Made by a program: the position numbers and the translations under genes | Shown: positions 43,716-51,985 of the stretch, in pieces | Layout of the letters: each line of letters opens with the position of its first letter | Numbering within the stretch: position 1 is the stretch's first letter | From: Acidianus sp. HS-5 | GTDB lineage: Archaea; Thermoproteota; Thermoprotei_A; Sulfolobales; Sulfolobaceae | Direction of reading: 5' to 3' | NCBI RefSeq assembly: GCF_021655615.1 | Contig: NZ_AP025245.1 | Coordinates: 1,240,001-1,304,000 of the forward strand | DNA length: 64,000 nt | The notes under the pieces: generated by a model | Seen by the model: only the letters and a program-made list of their open reading frames with translations | Told to the model about the DNA's origin: nothing | Databases searched by the model: none

Positions 43716-45377
43716 TCAATTACCACAAGCAATTCCGACTAAGTTACCGTAATATACCTCTATCCTGAAAGGAGAATCAGGAACGTAGTAATCCTTATGA
43801 GGAGACCACAGTCTAATTACCTCCCAGTGATAAGCCTTCAGGAAAGTAGAATTTGAGTAGAATATATAGCCATAAGCTGAAATCGCGTTAGCATCAGGGA
43901 ATATCCTTACAAGCGGTCTTATGCATGAAGGTAATGAAGGTGACTTAGGGCAGTAAGTTACATTTAGCAAAAGGCAGTAAACCCTTCCGTTCTCTTCATA
44001 AATGTGTAAGACCTCTACACCAATTGATGAGCAATAAGGAGTATAGGCAAAATGGAAAAACGTCGCTAACCCTACCAAAAGGAGTAGAGGCACTGCCAAC
44101 ACCTTTAGGGCCGACTTACTGACCTTTATTCCCCTGCTAGAAGAAGGAAGAGAGTAGCCTAGAATAGGCCATGAGAAGAAATAATTCCATAAAGCTCTGT
44201 AATTTACGAAGAATATGAAGTATGGAAAGAATGTCCAGGAGTCCTTAAAGTTGTCGTAGTGCTTCCAGAATAAGTAAACCTCGGCGACCATAACTACTGC
44301 AAGTGCCAGAGTGAAGAACTTTGGGTAAATGTAAAAGAACCCTGCTATGGAATACATTGAAACACTCATGCTTATCCCAACTAAAGGTGCAGTCACCGGA
44401 TACAGTACTCCTTGTATATAATATGTAGGAGAAAGTAAGATGAAGTAACCATTAACTATCAGGAATGTAAGCGCAGAGTAAGCCAAGAATTTTATCATGG
44501 AATACCCTTCTTTATACAAATAAACCAAGTAGAAGGGGAATAGTGCGAAAGGTGTCTGTTTTACCGATAGAGCTAATCCGTAGAATATCCCTTTTTTCCT
44601 CACGTCTTTGAAGAGAAGGGAAAGGAGTGCAAAGATTAACCAATCCATCGTAGTTACACCGCCTGCTGAGTAATTGCGGTAATTAATATCTATCAAGTAG
44701 AAGAGAAGGAAAGTAATGAATGTCAGCTTATCCTCTCTCTTAAAGTACAGAATGAAGGGTATGATCACGTAAAACGCTACAGTAATATAGTTTGGATTAA
44801 AGTGCAAAAGAACAGAAGGTACTAATAAAAGCATCTGCAGTGCAGGGTAATCATAACTAGTCACTACCCCTCCTGTGGAGAGCGGAGTTCCGAAGATAAA
44901 CATATTTAAATGAAGGACACTGTAGACGTTTTGCATGAGCGCAGGGTTATAAGGATTCTCTCCGTGGAGGAAAAGAGAAGCTGCATAATAACTGAGCATC
45001 ATCTCGTCAGTGCCGAACTTAGCTACTCTCACAGTAAAAACTGTTAGGATTAAGAAGTTAACTAGCAATGCTTCAGTTAAGAAGTTAAACCTTATGCCTA
45101 GAAGCACAATGGCTAAGTACACAACCAGGACATAAATAGGCGTTCCCGCAAAATAGTATAACAAGCCAACAGCAAAAGCCTCTGCGTAGATAATTGTATT
45201 GAACAGTTCGTCCTCAACTTTTATCTTAGTAAAGAGGAGAATTCCTGATAGGAAAACTAGTGTTACGTCACCTGAAATGAATAGTAAGTTATCGTAGTTC
45301 GGGTTAGAGAAAAGTAGCATGGTTATCGCAAATATAATCTGAGAAAAGTTAACTGCTAACGCCTTATCCTTGTCCAC
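43716..45377 (-). CDS. GT-C type membrane glycosyltransferase (GT87/DUF2029-like)
   Basis: A 553-residue protein with about 12 transmembrane helices and a C-terminal extracytoplasmic domain of some 110 residues with seven cysteines (YTPYCSSIG, RVYCLLLNVTYCP, CIRPLVRIFP, IACGN). The first outer loop has AASLFLHGENPYNP followed by SYDYPALQMLLLVP, the G-x-N-P-Y and Y-x-P motifs of GT87/ArnT-like mannosyl- or polyprenyl-phosphate sugar transferases. It probably adds sugars to lipid or protein acceptors at the outer face. It is a single gene with degraded DNA on its upstream side. Confidence 0.8.
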   Translation of the reverse strand: MDKDKALAVNFSQIIFAITMLLFSNPNYDNLLFISGDVTLVFLSGILLFTKIKVEDELFNTIIYAEAFAVGLLYYFAGTPIYVLVVYLAIVLLGIRFNFLTEALLVNFLILTVFTVRVAKFGTDEMMLSYYAASLFLHGENPYNPALMQNVYSVLHLNMFIFGTPLSTGGVVTSYDYPALQMLLLVPSVLLHFNPNYITVAFYVIIPFILYFKREDKLTFITFLLFYLIDINYRNYSAGGVTTMDWLIFALLSLLFKDVRKKGIFYGLALSVKQTPFALFPFYLVYLYKEGYSMIKFLAYSALTFLIVNGYFILLSPTYYIQGVLYPVTAPLVGISMSVSMYSIAGFFYIYPKFFTLALAVVMVAEVYLFWKHYDNFKDSWTFFPYFIFFVNYRALWNYFFSWPILGYSLPSSSRGIKVSKSALKVLAVPLLLLVGLATFFHFAYTPYCSSIGVEVLHIYEENGRVYCLLLNVTYCPKSPSLPSCIRPLVRIFPDANAISAYGYIFYSNSTFLKAYHWEVIRLWSPHKDYYVPDSPFRIEVYYGNLVGIACGN

Positions 45378-45975
45378 AAAAATCCGATATATTTACTGGG
45401 TAAAAAGGTTAGTCCAGAGAAACGCTTATGACTTCAAGGGGAAGTTTAATTTCAAATTTAAGTAAAACACCTAAAGTAATAACCTGGCGCGGAGATTACG
45501 AACTGTATTATAGTTAATCTCTATTAGGAACGGCCTATCTTGTATGGGGATTCGTAGAATCTTAGTTTGAAATTAATTCTGTTTAGTAGTTGTTCTATTT
45601 TGACGTAGCTTAAATATTTTCAATTCATCTAGGTCTTAACATATACTTATTTCAACTGCGGAGCTTCTCAATTCAAGAGAGCTAGGCACGTTCACCTACT
45701 TTACACTTTTCAATTAGCCAAACGTAAACCTAAAAACTTTGCCGGTAATTCTGGGAATTCTGTATTACCAAGGAAAATTAGAATAACTACTATATTGTTT
45801 TTATCATAGTTTACTCAAAACTTTATCTTAATGAAGGTTCAATTTAATAAGAACGCCACGTTAACGTTTTTAGCGTTAGTGCCTTTCAGAAATTTATAGC
45901 TTTAGACAAAGGATATACCATCAAGTGATGGACTGAACTTTTCCAGAATAATAGTGTTAGCAAAAGTAGAGCTTT
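45378..45975. other. Degraded DNA upstream of the membrane glycosyltransferase
   Basis: About 600 bases without an intact gene. A short plus-strand frame from 45831 (MKVQFNKNATLTFLALVPFR) and later words (ALDKGYTIK, then WTELFQNNS after a stop) look like coding debris. No element end or RNA is recognised. Confidence 0.45.
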
Positions 45976-46478
45976 TTATGAAGTGGTTTTAAAGTCCAAT
46001 TTAACTTTAATCCCTTTAATCTTCACTCCTTTGTTCTTCATCGTCTTTAAGTAAGCTACATACTCTTCGCCTAAATCTTACCTTATCTAAGGTAGTCTCA
46101 CCGCCTGCTGACATTAAATAATCTATTAATTCCCCTTCAATTTTCTCCAGAGTCAGTTCCTTTTCTCTTCTATTTTCCTAATTTCCTCATCCTCCTTAAC
46201 TACTTCCCTACTCCTCTTATATTGCTCATACGAAAGTTCGTCTAGCTTAACAAAGATTCTAACGTGTGCTCTACAGGACTCTAAAATCCTATACGCTATG
46301 CCTAAAGTCTCCTGGTCTGTCAACCTAATTATTTTATCGTTCTTATCGTTGCCTATCTTTATAAAAACCCGCCGTCAATTACGTTTCCGTCTTTTAACAC
46401 CGGAGGCAACTCCCCTACTCTTATCCAAACAGTGCTACCGTCGTCCTTCTTGTGGACTTTTCTTACTATAATTGGCAT
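45976..46478 (-). pseudogene. Frameshifted unknown gene (about 165 codons)
   Basis: A start ATG at 46478 gives MPIIVRKVHKKDDGSTVWIR, then GELPPVLKDGNVIDG; a frameshift near 46376 continues as VFIKIGNDKNDKIIRLTDQE and LSYEQYKRSREVVKEDEEI; a second near 46165 gives ELTLEKIEGELIDYL; a third near 46085 gives LGEEYVAYLKTMKNKGVKIK and a stop at 45976. The conceptual protein is soluble and strand-rich at first. The order of intact segments shows a recently broken gene. The family is not recognised. Confidence 0.7.
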
Positions 46479-46671
46479 ATTATTATTTACTGGGTTACTC
46501 CCTAAGAATCCTTTACAGCAAAAAGTGTAATGAATCCTAATAATATATTATTAAGTAATATTGCTTATTATATGCGGGAACGCATTTCAACAATAACGCA
46601 TTACTAATTCCGTATCTTAGGTAAAAATGGAAATTCTAATATAACTGGAAACATTAACGATATTAAGGAGA

Positions 46672-47127
46672 TGAGGGGTCGTAAAGATAAACCACTGTTT
46701 AGGCGGGAGCGGGTCAGAATCTTCAGTCTTCAAAAAGGTTAAAAGTAATAGTTCAACTTTATCCCTTTGGGAGCTGGTTAGCTTCACAGCAGTAAGGGAA
46801 TTCTCAGCTCTCTCATCATGTTCATTTAGTAATTTTAGTAAAACAGTTTCTATACTACCCTTGAAATCGTTATTTGGGTCACCAACTATTATTAGCTTCT
46901 TATTCCCAACAGGGAGTACTGGAGAGTATTTAGTGTCGTTAAGCGGAAGTTATTGCGGTAAACCCTTGATCATTACAGTCTATAATGAAACACCCTTCAC
47001 TGACAATCCTAAATAGCCTTAACACATTCTCTTTACCGTTCCCGACGTCTACATTCTTAATATCTATCTTTTATAGAATTATCATGTCAAACTTTCCTTC
47101 AACAAGGTAATGTTTGCGTTCAAGCAT
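46672..47127 (-). pseudogene. Decayed TOPRIM/DUF3226-like gene downstream of an AAA ATPase
   Basis: ATG at 47127 gives MLERKHYLVEGKFDMIIL, the opening L-V-E-G-K-x-D of a TOPRIM nuclease domain, then a stop. Further pieces are DIKNVDVGNGKENVLRLF, CFIIDCND (the acidic strand), then KKLIIVGDPNNDFKGSIETV with LLKLLNEHDERAENSL, which fits DUF3226. Several stops and frameshifts interrupt it. It begins eight bases after the stop of the ATPase relic, the order seen in OLD-type ATPase/TOPRIM pairs. The family call is from motif recognition only. Confidence 0.55.
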
Positions 47128-47134
47128 AATTAAT

Positions 47135-47742
47135 TCAGCTTAAGTTTTTCTCCATCTCCATTATCGCCTTGATGTCCTCTGGTTTGTATAAAAATTGCTT
47201 TCCTATTCTTAAGTACTATCAAGTTTAAGTCCTTAACTTTATCGTAGATTAACCTTTAAAGCCTTGTTGCTTTAAGTTGTTAAAAAGAACGTTAGTTACT
47301 GTCGGCAATTTCCTCTGTCAGCTCTGTTAACATATCGTGGTGCAACGACCCTTCTATTTCGTCAACTAGAATGACGTCTGCAAACTTCATAACCGATTCA
47401 ATAAGTATTTTCTTTAAAGGCCTCTTCCAATGAAATAGACGGGGAGATTACCTTTATACACTCTAACTGCAGGGTTAATTCGTCTTCGAGGATTTCAAGG
47501 CTCTCTACCTTCGACCTTTCCTTAGCTAGGCTAACTATACTCTCTGGAATTCCGTAAGAATTAAAATAATGGGTAATATATACCGAAGTGTATATCCTGC
47601 TTTCTCTCCTTTTAGGTTTACGTAGGGGTAAAACTGGAGGAAAAACTTGTAAAATACGGGAATGGTACATGACGTCTTCCGATAAATACTGAAACCCTAC
47701 ATAGGTTTGACAATATGAGAAAAAGGAGGCAAATAGATCCAC
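47135..47742 (-). pseudogene. Decayed AAA_21/OLD-like ATPase, C-terminal part
   Basis: The first open segment (47742-47398) ends IVSLAKERSKVESLEILEDE and continues with SPSISLEEAFKENTY. A frameshift then gives MKFADVILVDEIEGSLHHDM, which holds the Walker B and D-loop (ILVDEIEGSLH) of the ABC-like AAA_21 family, then TNVLFNNLKQQGFK and finally YKPEDIKAIMEMEKNLS and a stop. The Walker A half is missing, its expected place being taken by another gene. At least three disruptions show it is dead. Confidence 0.6.
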
Positions 47743-48017
47743 AAATACATGCGATATTATCTAAGCACGGAATACCTCCAGTCTGGGCAGTCACTTGCAT
47801 GCAAATTTACAGCCATGTAGAAAAGGAGTTGAAAAACAGGACAAGTAGTATTCCAAAATTAGTTGCTTGGTCTCTATATCGGATTTATGGATATACTCCA
47901 GAGCTTGCTCGCTTAGCGTCTCAGATAGAAAATAATATCAAAGCATTATACGAAATCTTCAGCCTTGCAAGCTATAGTCCGGGTTTACCTTATGGGACTG
48001 CTTTAATAAAAGATTAA
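47715..48017 (+). CDS. Hypothetical protein (100 aa), helical, basic N-terminus
   Basis: A 100-residue helical protein: MRKRRQIDPQIHAILSKHGI at the start, then ELKNRTSSIPKLVAWSLYRI and a Gly/Pro-rich end. The N-terminal helices could form a helix-turn-helix, but no firm match is seen. It lies where the N-terminal half of the decayed ATPase should be, so it arrived by insertion or deletion. A stem-loop follows seven bases after its stop. Function unknown. Confidence 0.5.
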   Translation: MRKRRQIDPQIHAILSKHGIPPVWAVTCMQIYSHVEKELKNRTSSIPKLVAWSLYRIYGYTPELARLASQIENNIKALYEIFSLASYSPGLPYGTALIKD

Positions 48018-48023
48018 CAATTT

Positions 48024-48047
48024 GATTTTCTATATTGATAGAAAATC
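48024..48047 (+). terminator. 10-bp perfect stem-loop after the 100-aa gene
   Basis: GATTTTCTAT and ATAGAAAATC are perfect 10-base inverted arms around ATTG. It sits seven bases past the stop at 48017. It may be a termination or processing signal, or a remnant end of an inserted element. Confidence 0.45.
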
Positions 48048-48399
48048 ATTACACATTTTATTATAAAATTCACTAACAATTAACTTAGGGAGTATGATGA
48101 AAGTTTACTAGATGTTAAAGACCTAAATTTTTAGCAAGGAATTTCTGTATGACAAGTCTAGTTAACAATGCGTATAAGATAAAGAATTCTAGATACCATA
48201 TATACGCTTTAATATAAGTTTATAGAAGCCTTTAACAAAGAAGAAGAAACGGAGCAAGCACGCTGTATATAAAAAGGTCAAAACAAGGAGGATTAATAGT
48301 AAGATAATCAAAGCGAATAACTTAAACGACTTTACGAGTAGGAGCAGGGAAACCAAACCTAACTAGTCCAAAAAAGTAAGAAGGAAAAAAACCGTGTGC
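48048..48399. other. Gene-free stretch
   Basis: About 350 AT-rich bases between the 100-aa gene and the end of the split membrane glycosyltransferase. I see no frame, RNA or repeat that I can support. Confidence 0.4.
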
Positions 48400-50147
48400 C
48401 TAACTAAAGAAAGCTAATAACTGCCACTCAGTAAAAACGATTAGGAGGATAAAGGAGATAACAACGTAAGCAAGCGTGAAGGCTTTTCGCTTAAATACAA
48501 AGTCTGTGTAGCCTAAAAGTGCAGGAAATGCTGGTAGCAAAAGTCTAGGTATTGAAAATAAGGGAATCCCGTGTATGAAAAACAAGGGGATTATTACGCT
48601 TAGCGAATACGCAGTTAAGAATTTATTCCTAGTCTTCAGGTAAAGGAGATAAGTCCCTACTAGGTAGAATGTGAAAAAGGCGTAATTCCTCACCAGATAA
48701 ACCAGTGGAGTAAGACCTAAATTTTCATAATTAAGGGGATATTTGTAGAGAATCCAGTTAGCTTGACACCAAGGAGTAGTGAAATATGCATACCAGTGAG
48801 ACTTTTCAACTGCAAAGAAAGTAAAAGGACTACCGGTAAATTCCCAAAAAGCCAGGAATATAATACCGCCAACCAGGAGGGAAGGGATAACGTATTTTAT
48901 GAAGTCCTTTCTCCACTTAAGAAAAAAGAAGGTAATATATAAGCTAAGTTATAAAAGGTAGCTATTGATACTGGCAAAGAAAAGGCCGACAGCCAGCCGC
49001 TGAGGTTTATCGCCATTATTAGGAAAGTAAGTGCTATATCGTCAGAGTAAGGGATTGTAGAGAATAATGCGTAAACCGGGAAAATTGAAAGTAAGAGAGA
49101 ACCCTTAAACCCGTAATACTTGTAGGTTAAAAATACGAATACATAACCGAAGACGTTAGTAATTACAAGAGCTGAAAGAAGATAGTTCTTATCAATGAAG
49201 GCTAGTCCTCGAATGAGGGAAGGAAAAACTGGAGAAAACGCGTAAAGGAAATGAGTAGAGTACCAGAATTTTGCAATTTCCTCATAACTCGAGGCATCCC
49301 AGTTAGTTCCAACTTTATATAGGAAGAGATTACCGAAAAGAACGTATGTTATCAAAAATATAATCACTTTCTCTAAGGTATACAACGCCATTGGGACCAA
49401 GACATATTTAGAGAACTTAGCCTTATTTCCTGCGTTAAAGCCCATCCCAGTGCTCTGTCTAAACAGTAGTATAATGAGAGTTGCTAATACACCTACAGCA
49501 GTTATCCCTAATAAAAGGTAATGGAAGGTTTCCTTGGTTTTCTCTGCAGAGGAAAAATTATAATTTATACTTTTAGCTAGTGTATAGTCAGGAAAACTCG
49601 GTATGGTCTCGTTAATAATTAAGTTAGTCCTCCAAAGTGTATATATAGCTTTCATTTTTATCCCCCCACAGTAATACTCAAACTCGCACCCCTTTACAGG
49701 AATACCAGATGCATTGTAATATAAAATGAATATGTATCTTGAACAAAAAACACAAGACTTAGTGTAGTAAATATAAAGGCCATCTTTAGTGCCATTATAT
49801 ATAAAAGATGAAGTATTATGACCTAGCAGTGAAGGTGAAATGTAAAAGAACCCTTCAGAACAATTAGCGTTCTGAATAAAAGTAGTTGGAGAAAAATAGG
49901 CACTTATATTTGGTAAAATAACAGTTTGGCTTACAACTATACTGCAGTTATTAAATACCTTTTCTACAACGTCTTCAAGTAGTATTTTCTGCACACAGTA
50001 ATGCGGGTTATAATAAATTACAGTCTCATTAAATATCTCAAAATCCCCAACACTTAAAGAGTGGGTATGAAGAGGAGTAAATAAAGAGAATAAAAGGAAA
50101 GAGATAAAAAAGATAAGAAGATTAAAAAATGCTAAATCCCTTTTCAT
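48400..50147 (-). CDS. PIG-V-like membrane mannosyltransferase split by a -1 frameshift
   Basis: Frame 0 starts at ATG 50147 and stops at 48897 (416 residues). Shifting by -1 at the T run (48927-48921) opens a frame that continues FFLKWRKDFIKYVIPSLLVG and runs to the stop at 48400, giving a 582-residue protein with about ten helices. The frame-0 part has a signal-like first helix, a large outer domain with many sequons and cysteines, then KVGTNWDASSYEEIAKFWYS, the W-D-x-x-x-Y-x-x-I-A motif of PIG-V-type GT-C enzymes. The second part supplies the last helices. It may be a programmed shift, a mutation or a sequencing error. Confidence 0.75.
48921..48927 (-). other. Perfect -1 slippery heptamer T TTT TTC
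   Basis: In frame 0 the codons are TCT TTT TTC, so the mRNA presents U UUU UUC, the X-XXY-YYZ form of a -1 slip site. Slipping one base back joins exactly the frame that completes the membrane protein. Counting from ATG 50147, the TCT codon starts at a multiple of three (1218 bases), confirming the phase. Confidence 0.7.
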
Positions 50148-50169
50148 GATATTTACACTTTTACTCTTG

Positions 50170-50571
50170 TTATGAGTATGTTGCAGTTATTGATACTGTA
50201 CCGCCGTCACTTAGGACTAATGTTAACTGGTATGTCTCTCCTGGGACCGGAGTTAGATCACTGGGTTTAGGTAAATTAACGGTGTTAGTACCCGCTGTCA
50301 ATGGTATAGATGTAGAACATGAAATTGATCCATATTCTACTCCAATAATGCTAACAGAACCGGAAGAAACTAATGTAGCCTTAATACCGCTACTGCATAT
50401 TATTGCATATCCTGCCTCAGTAACTGTCGGTGTTGACGAGAACGCTCCTAGATATCCGAATGCGAAGAACACTACTACTAATGCTATGATGACTGACGCA
50501 ATTACCAAGATAAGCGCAGTTATTGCCCCTGAGAGACCTTTTTTACTCTTTTTCGTCTTCTGTATTATCAT
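50170..50571 (-). CDS. Type IV pilin-like protein with class III signal peptide
   Basis: A 133-residue archaeal pilin. The class III signal is a basic leader (KTKKSKKG, cleavage after Gly12 by a PibD-type peptidase) followed by LSGAITALILVIASVIIALV, the hydrophobic assembly helix. The rest is a beta-rich head of Ser/Thr/Val with two cysteines (IICSSG, ISCSTS) and ends YQLTLVLSDGGTVSITATYS. A related gene is at 51608. It could build an adhesion, aggregation or DNA-exchange pilus. It lies 22 bases from the start of the split glycosyltransferase gene downstream. Confidence 0.85.
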   Translation of the reverse strand: MIIQKTKKSKKGLSGAITALILVIASVIIALVVVFFAFGYLGAFSSTPTVTEAGYAIICSSGIKATLVSSGSVSIIGVEYGSISCSTSIPLTAGTNTVNLPKPSDLTPVPGETYQLTLVLSDGGTVSITATYS

Positions 50572-50600
50572 CTTTCTTCAAGGATTATTTGCCCAATTGT

Positions 50601-50610
50601 CTATATAAAT
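50601..50610 (-). promoter_or_regulatory. TATA box of the pilin gene next to an IS end
   Basis: On the minus strand ATTTATATAG lies 30-39 bases before the pilin ATG, giving a leader of about eight bases. The IS terminal repeat begins at 50626, only 15 bases further upstream, so the core promoter survives but all native upstream sequence has been displaced. Confidence 0.6.
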
Positions 50611-50625
50611 TTTTCTTTTGGAAAT

Positions 50626-50645
50626 CCGAGTGTGGACAACAATTT
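50626..50645. repeat. Left terminal inverted repeat of the IS
   Basis: CCGAGTGTGGACAACAATTT; pairs with the complement of 51411-51430 with one mismatch at the eleventh base (A versus G). Confidence 0.85.
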
Positions 50646-51275
50646 CATTCACTTAGAATATTTACATTTATTATCATTTCCGTGTCTGCAAATGCATTGG
50701 AGCGTAAAGCGCGTTATAAGCTAGGAAGAACACCGATAACCATCTCGTGAGCGTGAACCTATTCGTATTCCACGGGAAGCGAAAATCCATTGATGATATC
50801 CTGTGTTTTAAGCTCCTGAACCCTTGTTCTGCGTAGTCCCTCTCGTTGACCCTCTTGTGCTCCACGTTTAATAAACGCGTTATAGATTATGCCCCATCGT
50901 GTAGATTACCTTGTCTATCATCGTTTTGAGCACTTTCTCAGCCTCTGCACTCTTCACGTTCGTCAATTAGTACGTGCACTCCTCAAGCTCATCACCATGA
51001 AGAAAGGCACCAGGCTTCACGTCCCTCACAATCTACACATAATAATACTGCCCGTCCACTACAATAATTTTAGTCTCGTCTACCGCATAAAAACCACTAA
51101 TTGGCACTACGCACTTCACGCAACTCAACTTCCTCAAACAACAAGGTAGAATGAGGCAATGAAGTCCTCCAAGAAGATAAACCGGAGAGGTAACTGACCA
51201 AAGCTGAGGCTATTACCTCCTTGGGGTAAAACCTAGGCTTAATGTTAATATACTCCATTAAAACTAATAATACTT

Positions 51276-51341
51276 GGGTGAGCACGGGAATTTTCCACCT
51301 AGTTCCCGTAGTATCACCCAATAATACTCCCGTGCTCACCC
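51276..51341. repeat. Nested inverted repeats inside the IS
   Basis: GGGTGAGCACGGGA (51276-51289) is the perfect 14-base reverse complement of TCCCGTGCTCACCC (51328-51341). Between them TTCCCGTAGTATCACCCAA (51303-51321) can also pair with the first arm, apart from the centre. One left arm therefore has two competing partners. It arises within transposase-coding DNA and may reflect duplication during decay. Confidence 0.65.
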
Positions 51342-51410
51342 TAAAAAGGTATAACGTCACATTCTATTAATAGAACATGAATAGTTCATATAATTTATTT
51401 TGAATTAACA

Positions 51411-51430
51411 AAATTGTTGCCCACACTCGG
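51411..51430. repeat. Right terminal inverted repeat of the IS
   Basis: AAATTGTTGCCCACACTCGG, the inverted partner of 50626-50645, followed by the direct flank AAAT. Confidence 0.85.
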
Positions 51431-51607
51431 AAATCCATCATGAAAAATCTTTTGAATAAGGGTTAAACGAAATATTTATAACGTCATATTTTCCAATTAC
51501 CTTATAAATTAGCATTTAGTCTTTTAATTCTCATTTATTTTTCTGAGAGTGGTACTCAAAACTATTCAAGAAAGGCTTATATAGAAAGCTTTACCATCTT
51601 CCTATAT

Positions 51608-51985
51608 ATGAAAGGAATGTGGAATGTTTTTACAACGCTTATTATTTTGGCTGCAACCGTAGTTATGTCTATCATGGTAGCTTTCTTTGCATTTTCAATG
51701 CTTGGGGTACAAGCCCACGGGGTAATAGTTACTCAAGCTTCCCCGGGGATAATTAAGGACGGGAAGTTATGTATCTCCTTACAAGCTTCTTCTAAAATAA
51801 AAATAGTGGAATTAGAAGTTGATAACTACACTGAACACTTGTGCATTTGCTTGTCACCGGGGCTAAATAATATCTCTATTCCATTGCCTTCCGGTTTTTC
51901 ACCGGTTAAATGCACTCCCTACTCTTTTACTCTGGTTTTAAGCAACGGTAAGACTACATTAGTTAGTGCAGAAGAACATTGTTAG
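51608..51985 (+). CDS. Second type IV pilin-like protein
   Basis: A 125-residue protein with a very short basic leader (MKG) and an N-terminal helix (MWNVFTTLIILAATVVMSIM) followed by a beta-rich head. Its C-terminal YSFTLVLSNGKTTLVSAEEH parallels the pilin at 50170 (YQLTLVLSDGGTVSITATYS), so they are paralogues. It has six cysteines (including HLCICL). The TATA-like CTTATATAG at 51576-51584 gives a leaderless start. It diverges from the first pilin gene, with the IS between them. It is probably a minor pilin; processing after Gly3 is inferred. Confidence 0.7.
   Translation: MKGMWNVFTTLIILAATVVMSIMVAFFAFSMLGVQAHGVIVTQASPGIIKDGKLCISLQASSKIKIVELEVDNYTEHLCICLSPGLNNISIPLPSGFSPVKCTPYSFTLVLSNGKTTLVSAEEHC

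Larger units (their letters stand above)
50626..51430 (-). mobile_element. Degenerate insertion sequence (IS5/ISH3-like DDE transposase)
   Basis: An 805-bp element bounded by 20-base inverted repeats with one mismatch and flanked by AAAT on both sides (50622-50625, 51431-51434), a likely 4-bp target duplication. Minus-strand pieces of the transposase remain: MEYINIKPRFYPKEVIASAL and ALVSYLSGLSSWRTSLPHST near the 5' side, and YAEQGFRSLKHRISSMDFRF with FPWNTNRFTLTRWLSVFF at the 3' side, the Y-x-x-E-x-x-F-R-x-L-K-H-R-I block of DDE transposases. Stops and internal loss make it inactive. The exact family is a guess. Confidence 0.8.

Noticed and set aside
46672..47742. A functional Gabija/OLD defence system
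   Set aside because: Several stops and frameshifts and a missing Walker A region show that the locus is dead; only a relic can be claimed.
47618..47800. 60-residue minus-strand frame overlapping the 100-aa gene
   Set aside because: It lies opposite the 100-aa plus-strand gene, has Cys/Ser-rich artefactual composition and no family features.
50889..51149. Plus-strand frame within the IS
   Set aside because: His-rich antisense of the decayed transposase; the minus strand carries the recognisable DDE transposase words.
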